Assembly (NCBI RefSeq): GCF_001500125.1
Contig: NZ_LQIV01000023.1
Span: forward strand, 298,408-362,407
Length of the DNA: 64,000 nucleotides
Origin: Mycobacterium sp. IS-1742
GTDB taxonomy: Bacteria; Actinomycetota; Actinomycetes; Mycobacteriales; Mycobacteriaceae
Direction of reading: 5' to 3'
Below the pieces are notes generated by a model. That model was not told the origin of the DNA and did no database searches. It saw only the letters and a list, made by a program, of their open reading frames with translations. The position numbers and the translations under genes are program-made. The first letter of the stretch is position 1. Each line of letters begins with the position of its first letter. Positions 1-6,622 of this stretch are shown one piece after another.

Positions 1-59
1 CCGAGCAGCGGGCGCTCACCAACGCGAACACCCCAGCCGAACTGCCCGTCGTCGGCTGA
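1..59 (+). CDS. C-terminal tail of an upstream CDS (partial)
   Basis: An open frame runs from base 3 to a TGA at 57-59 and encodes an 18-residue tail ending Glu-Leu-Pro-Val-Val-Gly. Codon third positions are G/C-rich, as in the real genes here. The base composition drops sharply right after the stop, which fits a gene end. The product cannot be identified from so few residues, and this could be a chance open frame at the window edge. Confidence 0.4.
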   Translation, partial: EQRALTNANTPAELPVVG

Positions 60-1040
60 AGAAGCCAGCAAATTGCTGGTTGGTATCCTCACATATCTCT
101 GAGGCGTAATTCGGCGGGATACTTTTGTAAATGCACCATTTATGTCTTCGTGATCACCTGTCTGGAAAATAGTTCCATAAATGCGCTTACGTGAGCCATT
201 CACCGGATAACTCGGCCCAGATCCCCTCGTGGAGTGCGGATTTCGGCCCGCCGTCGGGTATGCCCGTCGTCGGATCCGCAGCCAGGCAATGCCGGCGCTG
301 CGTGAGAAATGTCCGGTAAAGGCCGGTGCGGGCCTTTTCGCGAGCGTCAACTGGGTGGGCCGGGATTGCCGGGGCTTTAACAGCGTTGCGTGATCCCCTT
401 GTGCGACAAGATATCTCGGCGCTACTCAGGCGGGGCCCACACACCCCGTTGGCGCCGCGCTGGGGCTGAATTACGCTGCAGGGCAACGGAATTGCGGGCG
501 AGGGCGGTCGGCGCGGCGGCCGGGCTCGTGCGAGCGAACCGGTTCTCCGTCCATGCGCCCGTCGGAGGCCGGCGAACCGGCCGTGACCACATTTACGCTG
601 GTCAAACATCCTGCCGCGTGGTCCAGGTCACAAAAACACGGTGATTTGACTCACGAAAACAGGACCGCGCACTCGTCCGGGGCCACCCCGCAGATCATGG
701 GCTGACCTGCGAATTAGAGGGCTCACAGCTGTTCGTGATCATCTCGTTATCTGCCCGCATCCGGCATTCGGTGGATATGACTTCTGGGCGAGGTCTTTGT
801 AGCGTCCTCGACAGCTCCTGACCCGGAGCAAATAATTCCAAACCACGAACCTGCGCGTGAGTGGGGCCGCGGACGGCGTGATCGCCCAGCGGACGTCGGG
901 CTGAAGTCCCGGCGGAGCATGTCGAGCTCCCCATGTCGCACCTGACCGAGACGGTGCGGCCCAGCTCTCCCAGCCTGTGCTTCAGGCGGCGCGCCCGCAT
1001 GCCGGGCGTCGATGGTGCGCGCTTGTCGAAAGGACAGAAG
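60..1040. other. Long intergenic region upstream of the rpf pair
   Basis: About 980 nt without a convincing gene; the open frames on both strands lack coding character. Bases 61-190 are much AT-richer than the rest of the window and contain the inverted repeat TAAATG-CAC-CATTTA at 128-142. A CRP-like palindrome lies at 641-654. The distance from that site to the rpf start (about 390 nt) suggests a long 5' leader or a second promoter, which I could not place. Confidence 0.5.
641..654. promoter_or_regulatory. CRP-like palindrome upstream of first rpf gene
   Basis: The sequence GTGATTTGACTCAC matches the symmetric core GTGA-N6-TCAC recognised by CRP family regulators. In M. tuberculosis the CRP homologue Rv3676 controls the rpf gene rpfA. 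A second match lies before the next rpf gene. By chance roughly one such core is expected per 64 kb, so position and duplication are the argument, not rarity. Confidence 0.5.
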
Positions 1041-1367
1041 TTGAAGAACATCCGCAAGACGCTTGGGCTGGCCACCTTTGCCGGGGCACTCGCTGTGGCT
1101 CCGATGGCGCTGGGCGCCGGCACCGCGAATGCGGACAGCGGCGTCAACTGGGATGCCGTCGCCGCGTGCGAGTCGGGCGGCAACTGGGCGATCAACACCG
1201 GTAACGGCTACTACGGCGGCCTGCAGTTCTCGATGAGCACCTGGCAGTCCAACGGCGGCTCGGGTTCGCCGCACAACGCCTCGCGCGAGGAGCAGATCCG
1301 CGTGGCCGAGAACGTGCTGCAGAGTCAGGGCATCGGCGCATGGCCGACCTGCGGTGGGCGTGGCTGA
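1041..1367 (+). CDS. rpfE: Resuscitation-promoting factor, RpfE-type
   Basis: Secreted muralytic enzyme (Rpf fold, lysozyme-like transglycosylase) acting on cell-wall peptidoglycan during resuscitation and division. The TTG start at 1041 has GAAAGG six bases upstream and gives a 108-residue precursor: a short basic N-terminus, a hydrophobic signal peptide ending Ala-Asn-Ala-Asp, then directly the Rpf domain (VNWDAVAACESGGNWAINTG) with the catalytic Glu in CESGG and the two Cys that form the conserved disulfide (second in WPTCGGRG). The frame is open back to an ATG at 933, but that start would bury the signal peptide. It lacks the long Pro/Ala-rich linker of M. tuberculosis RpfE. Its position just before the valS region and its C-terminal sequence support the RpfE assignment. 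Confidence 0.85.
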   Translation: MKNIRKTLGLATFAGALAVAPMALGAGTANADSGVNWDAVAACESGGNWAINTGNGYYGGLQFSMSTWQSNGGSGSPHNASREEQIRVAENVLQSQGIGAWPTCGGRG

Positions 1368-1387
1368 CGCACGCCGAGACGCAGAGA

Positions 1388-1415
1388 GGGGCGGCACCAC
1401 TGGTGCCGCCCCTTT
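1388..1415 (+). terminator. Strong stem-loop terminator after first rpf gene
   Basis: GGGGCGGCACC-ACT-GGTGCCGCCCC is a perfect 11-bp GC stem with a 3-nt loop (1388-1412), followed by TTT. It sits 20 nt past the rpf stop and separates the two rpf transcription units. The short T-run fits the relaxed intrinsic terminators of mycobacteria. Confidence 0.8.
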
Positions 1416-1477
1416 GCTCTCATAGGCCCCTTACGTCAGATAAGTAACGACTAAAACTTTCGCAACCCTGGTAACAC

Positions 1478-1491
1478 GTGATGTCCGTCAC
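1478..1491. promoter_or_regulatory. CRP-like palindrome upstream of second rpf gene
   Basis: GTGATGTCCGTCAC is a second perfect GTGA-N6-TCAC core, 83 nt before the second rpf start. It is flanked by GTAAC at 1444-1448 and 1471-1475, which resemble half-sites of the response regulator MtrA, also implicated in rpf control. The CRP reading is the stronger one; the MtrA reading is speculative. Confidence 0.5.
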
Positions 1492-1574
1492 CCGACACCC
1501 CGGATAACCGCTGCGGAAGAGTGCAGTCCTTCCACCGCGGTCCTGGTGTCACACGGTCGGGGAAGGACCGCAAC

Positions 1575-2084
1575 ATGATGAACATCCGTCACGCTCTCAT
1601 CCGAGGAATCTGGCTCACGGTGATCGGCGCCGCCTTCGCGCTGGTCCCGATGTTCCTCTCGTCGGCCACGGCAAGCGCCGACTCGGTCAACTGGGACGCC
1701 ATCGCGCAGTGCGAATCGGGCGGCAACTGGTCGACGAACACCGGGAACGGCCATTACGGCGGCCTGCAGTTCAAACCGGCCACCTGGGCGTCCCACGGCG
1801 GGCGCGGCAATCCGGCCACCGCTTCGCGCGGTGAGCAGATCCAGGTCGCCGAACGGGTGCTCGCCACCCAGGGACTCAAGGCCTGGCCGAAGTGCGGTCC
1901 GCGCGGCGTCGCCGCCAGCGCCGCGGTGTGGAACGCGCCGCAGGCCCCGCGGGTCGCCGCCCCGGCGGCCGCACCCCGCCCGGCCACCGGTTGCGCCGCG
2001 GTCCGCTCCGGCAGCGTGCTCGGGCTCGTCGACCTCAAGCATCTGTGCTCGACCGTGCTGGGCCCGCTGACCGCACGACGCTGA
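1575..2084 (+). CDS. Resuscitation-promoting factor, RpfC/RpfA-like
   Basis: Second secreted Rpf muralytic protein, 169 residues. The ATG at 1575 is preceded by GGAAGGA seven bases upstream. Residues 1-36 form a signal peptide ending Ala-Ser-Ala-Asp; residues ~37-110 are the Rpf domain (VNWDAIAQCESGGNWSTNTG, GGLQFKPATW, WPKCG), with the catalytic Glu in CESGG. A ~60-residue tail rich in Ala and Pro follows and contains two further Cys. The domain is closer to RpfC/RpfA (FKPATWASHGG, a few residues differing) than to the neighbouring RpfE-like gene, so this is not a recent tandem copy. It has its own CRP-like site. Confidence 0.88.
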   Translation: MMNIRHALIRGIWLTVIGAAFALVPMFLSSATASADSVNWDAIAQCESGGNWSTNTGNGHYGGLQFKPATWASHGGRGNPATASRGEQIQVAERVLATQGLKAWPKCGPRGVAASAAVWNAPQAPRVAAPAAAPRPATGCAAVRSGSVLGLVDLKHLCSTVLGPLTARR

Positions 2085-2100
2085 TTTCCGCCGGTGGCGG

Positions 2101-3249
2101 TCAAGCCGGGAGGGTGAAGGCCGAGCGCGCCGCGATCGACGCGAGATGCCGGCTCACCGCAGCCTCGGGTATCGCCACCGTCGCCCTGCTCGCCAGCGCG
2201 CTCAGGACGGCGGGGCGGAGATTGACGACGCGTCCGATGAATCTCGACTCCCGCACGAGCGCCCGCACCCTGGCCCGGCGGAACCGTGCGAACCGTCCGA
2301 AAGCGGTCACCGCGTCGCCCTCGATCTCCATGAACCGCGCCAGAACGGCCGCATCCTCGAGGCCCTGACAGCCACCCTGACCCAGATGCGGCCGCATGGG
2401 GTGAGCCGCGTCGCCGACCAGCGTCACCGGCCCCCGCGACCAGACCCGCGCCTGCTCGCGGTCGTAGAGGTCGTTGCGCAAGACGTCGTCTGCGACCGTG
2501 GCCGCGAGAAGGGATGGGATCGGCTCGGCCCAGGCGCGGTACCTGTGTCGCAGATAGTCGAGCTCACCACGCGGCATCGAGCCGCCCGCGGCGGTGCGTT
2601 CGGTGGCGAACCAGTAGGTGTGGTCGGGCCCCAGCGGGACGTGACCCACCTCGGTGCCCGCCCCGAGAGTCTCACCGGCCAGCTCCGGATCGAGGCGATG
2701 GTTCGCGACGCCCCGCCATGCGGTGTACCCGGCGTAGCGGTGCCGGAGCGGCCCGTTGAGGTGACGGGCCACCAGCGAGCCGACCCCGTCGGCGCCGATC
2801 ACCGCGGCCGCATCGCGCATCGAACCGTCCGACAGTGTCACGCGAACCCCGCCGGGCGTCGTGTCGATCTCGCGGGCGGCGAGCCCGAGCTGCACGGTGC
2901 CGGGCGCCAGCGCGTCGGCGAGGATCTCGGTCAGGTCGGCGCGTCGGGTCACCACCAGCGGTTCGCCCAGCGAGCGCACCATCCGATCGGCCGACGGCCG
3001 GCGCAACCACGCACCGTCCTGCCACCGCAGTGCGCCCGCGGTCACCCGGCCGCCGGAGGCGCGGACCGCGTCGCCGAGGCCGAACGCGTCGAGAGCGGCC
3101 AGCGCGTTGGGCCAGATGCTGATGCCGGCCCCGGCGGAGGTGTCCACCTTCTCCTCGACGACCGTCACCGGGTGACCGATCCGCTGCAACGCCACCGCGG
3201 TGGCCAGACCGGCGATACCCGCGCCGACGACGAAGATGTGCTGCGACAT
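2101..3249 (-). CDS. FAD-dependent aromatic-type monooxygenase
   Basis: A 382-residue single-component flavoprotein hydroxylase of the UbiH/salicylate-hydroxylase type. The N-terminal Rossmann motif is VGAGIAG with Gly9, Gly11 and Gly14; the NADPH/FAD DG motif is seen in IGADGVGS; the second FAD motif is LVGDAAHPMRP around Asp280, followed by GQGGCQGLEDA. The substrate cannot be read from sequence. The ATG at 3249 is the only sensible start. It is transcribed divergently from the S9 peptidase, 43 nt away, and ends 16 nt from the convergent rpf gene. Confidence 0.88.
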   Translation of the reverse strand: MSQHIFVVGAGIAGLATAVALQRIGHPVTVVEEKVDTSAGAGISIWPNALAALDAFGLGDAVRASGGRVTAGALRWQDGAWLRRPSADRMVRSLGEPLVVTRRADLTEILADALAPGTVQLGLAAREIDTTPGGVRVTLSDGSMRDAAAVIGADGVGSLVARHLNGPLRHRYAGYTAWRGVANHRLDPELAGETLGAGTEVGHVPLGPDHTYWFATERTAAGGSMPRGELDYLRHRYRAWAEPIPSLLAATVADDVLRNDLYDREQARVWSRGPVTLVGDAAHPMRPHLGQGGCQGLEDAAVLARFMEIEGDAVTAFGRFARFRRARVRALVRESRFIGRVVNLRPAVLSALASRATVAIPEAAVSRHLASIAARSAFTLPA

Positions 3250-3292
3250 CGGTCGAACTTAACGCGCACCGGTGTGCTACCTACTTGAAGTC

Positions 3293-5299
3293 ATGCCCGA
3301 CACTGTGTCCGCCCCGATGCCGTCCCCGTTCGCGGATGTCGACGCCTACCTCGCGCTGCCACGGGTGTCCGGTCTGGCCGTCTCGCCCGACGGGTCGCGG
3401 GTGGTGACCACGATCGGCGAGCTCGACGACGAGCGCACCGCGTTCGTCACCGCGATCTGGGAGCTCGACCCCGATGGCATCCGGCCCGCCCGCCGCCTCA
3501 CCCGCGGCGTCAAGGGGGAGCGCGCACCCGCGTTCACCCCCGGCGGCGATCTGCTGTTCCTCGCCTCGCGTCCCACCAAGGACGCCGGAACGGACGCACC
3601 CGCCGCGCTGTGGCGGCTGCCCGCCCAAGGTGGGGAAGCGGTCGAGGAACTCGCCCCGCCGGGAGGCGGGTCGGGCGTGCACTGCGCCAGGGCCGCAGGA
3701 GTCACCGTCGTGAGCGCGCCGCTGCTGGCCTCGGCCGCCGACCTCGACGACGACAGGAGGCTGCGCGCACTGCGCAAGGACAACAAGGTCTCCGCCGTCC
3801 TGCACAGCGGTTACCCGGTCCGCTCCTGGGACCACGACCTCGGACCCGACCAACCGCATCTGCTCGACGCCGCCGACGGCCGCGATCTCACCCCCCGGCC
3901 CGGCGGCGGGCTGCGCGACGCCGGCGTCGACCTCAGCGACGACGGCCGTTTCCTCGTCACCTCGTGGCAGAACCCCTCCGCGGGGGCGGCGCTGCGCGAC
4001 TCCCTGGTGCGCGTGGAGATCGGCAGCGGCGAGCGCAGCACGGTCGCCGACGACCCCGCTGCGGACCTGGGTCATCCGGCGATCTCCCCGGACGGCGGTG
4101 CGGTGGCGTTCACCCGCGAGACGATCTCCACTCCGCTGCTGGCGCCACGGATAACCCTGTGCTGCATGCGGTTCGGAGAATCGATGCGCGAACTGACCGC
4201 CGAATGGGACCGCTGGCCGACGTCGGTCACCTGGAGCCGCGACGGTGCGACCCTGGTCGTCACCGCCGACGACAACGGGCGCGGACCGATCTACCTGGTC
4301 GACCCGGACACCGGTGCGGTCACCCGGCTGACCCACGACGACCACACCTACACCGACGTCACCACCGCGCCCGGCGGTGTCGTCTACGCGATCCGGCACA
4401 GCTACGCCGCCCCGCCGCACCCGGTGCGCATCGCCCCCGACGGTGCGGTCACCGTCCTGCCCACCGTCGACGCCCCGGCGCTTCCGGGCACGCTGGACGA
4501 GCTCACCACCATCGCGCCGGACGGCGCCGCGGTGCGGTCATGGCTCGCGGTGCCCACCGGCGCCGACGGCAACCACCCGGCGCCGCTGCTGCTCTGGATC
4601 CACGGGGGACCGCTCGCCAGCTGGAACGCCTGGCACTGGCGGTGGAATCCGTGGCTGATGGTGGCGCAGGGCTATGCCGTGCTGCTGCCCGACCCGGCGC
4701 TGTCCACCGGCTACGGCCAGGACTTCATCCAGCGCGGCTGGGGTGCCTGGGGTGAGGCGCCCTACACGGACCTGATGGCCGCCACCGACGCCGCGATCGC
4801 CGATCCGCGCATCGACGGCGACCGCACCGCGGCCATGGGCGGCTCGTTCGGCGGATACATGGCCAACTGGATCGCCGGGCACACCGACCGGTTCGACGCG
4901 ATCGTCACCCACGCCAGCCTGTGGGCGCTCGATCAGTTCGGCGCCACCACCGACGGCGCCTACTGGTGGGCCCGCGAGATGACACCCGATATGGCGCAAC
5001 GCAATTCGCCGCACCTGTTCGTGGAGGACATCGCCACACCGATGCTGGTGATCCACGGCGACAAGGACTACCGGGTGCCGATCGGCGAGGCGCTGCGGCT
5101 CTGGTACGAGCTGCTCACCAGATCGCGCCTGCCCGCCGACGACTCGGGTGCCGCACCGCACCGGTTCCTCTACTTCCCGTCGGAGAACCACTGGGTGCTC
5201 GCCCCCCAGCACGCGAAGCTCTGGTACGAGGTCGTGTTCGCATTCCTGGCCCGGCACGTGCTCGGGCGGGACGTCGAGTTGCCCGAACTGCTCGGGTAG
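3293..5299 (+). CDS. S9 family serine peptidase (prolyl oligopeptidase type)
   Basis: A 668-residue cytoplasmic dipeptidyl/acylaminoacyl-peptidase-like enzyme. The N-terminal ~400 residues contain repeated YWTD/WD-like blades (for example SPDGSRVV, SPDGGAVAF, SRDGATLVV), a beta-propeller gating the active site. The C-terminal alpha/beta-hydrolase domain carries the triad Ser518 (GGSFGGY), Asp592 (HGDKDYRVP) and His633 (SENHWV). An in-frame GTG lies at 3272, but the ATG at 3293 starts just before the conserved part. No signal peptide is evident. Its physiological peptide substrate is unknown. Confidence 0.9.
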   Translation: MPDTVSAPMPSPFADVDAYLALPRVSGLAVSPDGSRVVTTIGELDDERTAFVTAIWELDPDGIRPARRLTRGVKGERAPAFTPGGDLLFLASRPTKDAGTDAPAALWRLPAQGGEAVEELAPPGGGSGVHCARAAGVTVVSAPLLASAADLDDDRRLRALRKDNKVSAVLHSGYPVRSWDHDLGPDQPHLLDAADGRDLTPRPGGGLRDAGVDLSDDGRFLVTSWQNPSAGAALRDSLVRVEIGSGERSTVADDPAADLGHPAISPDGGAVAFTRETISTPLLAPRITLCCMRFGESMRELTAEWDRWPTSVTWSRDGATLVVTADDNGRGPIYLVDPDTGAVTRLTHDDHTYTDVTTAPGGVVYAIRHSYAAPPHPVRIAPDGAVTVLPTVDAPALPGTLDELTTIAPDGAAVRSWLAVPTGADGNHPAPLLLWIHGGPLASWNAWHWRWNPWLMVAQGYAVLLPDPALSTGYGQDFIQRGWGAWGEAPYTDLMAATDAAIADPRIDGDRTAAMGGSFGGYMANWIAGHTDRFDAIVTHASLWALDQFGATTDGAYWWAREMTPDMAQRNSPHLFVEDIATPMLVIHGDKDYRVPIGEALRLWYELLTRSRLPADDSGAAPHRFLYFPSENHWVLAPQHAKLWYEVVFAFLARHVLGRDVELPELLG

Positions 5300-5309
5300 C
5301 GTCGCAGCC

Positions 5310-6569
5310 ATGAGTCCCGCAGAGCAGCGTGAATTCGACATCGTCGTGTACGGAGCAACCGGATTCGTCGGGAAACTGACCGCCGAGTACCTGGCCGAGC
5401 ACGGGGCCGGTGCCCGGATCGCTTTGGCCGGCCGCTCGCAGGACAAGCTGCTCAAGGTCCGCGCGTCGCTGGGGCCGAAGGCCGCGGGCTGGGAACTGAT
5501 CACCGCCGACGCCTCGCAGCCCTCGACGCTCGACGCGATGGCCGCCCGCACCCGCGTCGTCCTCACCACCGTCGGGCCCTACACCAAGTACGGGCTGCCG
5601 CTGGTCGCCGCCTGCGCCGCCGCAGGCACCGACTACGCCGACCTGACCGGCGAGACGATGTTCATCCGCGACAGCATCGACCACCACCACAAGCAGGCGG
5701 TGGACACCGGTGCACGCATCGTGCACGCCTGCGGATTCGACTCCATTCCTTCCGATCTCACCGTCTACGCGCTGCACCGCAAGGTGGCCGAGGACGGTGC
5801 GGGCGAACTGGGCGACACCAGCATGGTGGTGCGCACGTTCGCCGGTGGCGTCTCCGGCGGCACGCTGGCATCGATACTCGAGGTGCTCAACACCGCGTCC
5901 ACCGACCCCGAGGCGCGCAGGCAGATGACCGACCCCTACACGCTCTCGCCGGACCGCGGCGCGGAACCCGATCTCGGGGCCCAGCCCGACATCCGATGGC
6001 GGCGCGGTGCGGAGATCGCGCCCGAACTGTCCGGGTACTGGACATCGGCGTTCGCGATGGCGGGGCCGAACACCCGCATCGTGCGGCGCAGCAACGCGCT
6101 GCTGGATTACGCCTACGGCCGCCGGCTCGAGTACTCCGAGGTGATGAGCAGCGGTCGCACGCCCATCGCGCCCGCGGTCGCCGCGCTGACCACGGCAGGC
6201 AGCGCCGCGGTCATGGGCCTCGGGTCGCGCTACTTCCATCGCCTGCCGCGCAAGCTCGTCGACCGCGTGCTGCCCGCCCCGGGCACCGGCCCCAGCGAGC
6301 AGACCCGGGAGAAGGGGCATTACACCGTCGAGACCTACACCACCACGACCACCGGTGCGCGATACGTGGCACGAATGTCGCAGCAGGGTGACCCCGGTTA
6401 CAAGGCGACGGCGGTGCTGCTCGGTGAGTCGGGTCTCGCGCTGGCTTTCGACCGCGACCAGCTGTCCGACCTGCACGGAGTCCTCACCCCCGCGGCGGCG
6501 ATGGGCGACGCGCTGCTCGCACGGTTCCCCGCTGCCGGTGTGTCCCTGGAGACCTCACGGCTGGCCTGA
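5310..6569 (+). CDS. Rossmann-fold enoyl reductase / saccharopine-dehydrogenase-like protein
   Basis: A 419-residue protein, the size I recall for M. tuberculosis Rv2449c in the same position next to valS. Residues 11-40 are a nucleotide-binding Rossmann motif (IVVYGATGFVGKLTAEYL) followed by ALAGRS, typical of the family containing saccharopine dehydrogenase and the trans-acting enoyl reductase of phthiocerol lipid synthesis. The role here is unproven; reduction of a lipid-linked intermediate is the family-based guess. The start is the ATG 10 nt after the peptidase stop, so the two genes are likely co-transcribed. Confidence 0.85.
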   Translation: MSPAEQREFDIVVYGATGFVGKLTAEYLAEHGAGARIALAGRSQDKLLKVRASLGPKAAGWELITADASQPSTLDAMAARTRVVLTTVGPYTKYGLPLVAACAAAGTDYADLTGETMFIRDSIDHHHKQAVDTGARIVHACGFDSIPSDLTVYALHRKVAEDGAGELGDTSMVVRTFAGGVSGGTLASILEVLNTASTDPEARRQMTDPYTLSPDRGAEPDLGAQPDIRWRRGAEIAPELSGYWTSAFAMAGPNTRIVRRSNALLDYAYGRRLEYSEVMSSGRTPIAPAVAALTTAGSAAVMGLGSRYFHRLPRKLVDRVLPAPGTGPSEQTREKGHYTVETYTTTTTGARYVARMSQQGDPGYKATAVLLGESGLALAFDRDQLSDLHGVLTPAAAMGDALLARFPAAGVSLETSRLA

Positions 6570-6610
6570 GCACCGTTGGGACCCGGGCGGTCGGCGGTGT
6601 CGTCGCTCCC

Positions 6611-6622
6611 TAGAATTGACGG
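6611..6622 (+). promoter_or_regulatory. Leaderless promoter of valS
   Basis: TAGAAT at 6611-6616 is a good -10 hexamer, and only six bases separate it from the GTG start of valS. Transcription should therefore begin at or next to the start codon. There is no recognisable -35 and no room for a ribosome-binding site. Confidence 0.6.

Noticed and set aside
187..609. 140-codon open frame on the minus strand and an overlapping 84-codon plus-strand frame in the long intergenic region
   Set aside because: Composition is that of random GC-rich translation (Arg/Pro/Ala-rich), with no ribosome-binding site, no recognisable motif and no operon context.
655..1040. Possible c-di-AMP (ydaO-type) riboswitch in the rpf leader
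   Set aside because: Such riboswitches precede some actinobacterial rpf genes, but I could not find the conserved core strings or a consistent fold here. A covariance-model search would decide.
6570..6622. T-box or other tRNA-sensing leader for valS
   Set aside because: Only 53 bases separate the genes and the -10 box is six bases from the start codon, so there is no leader.
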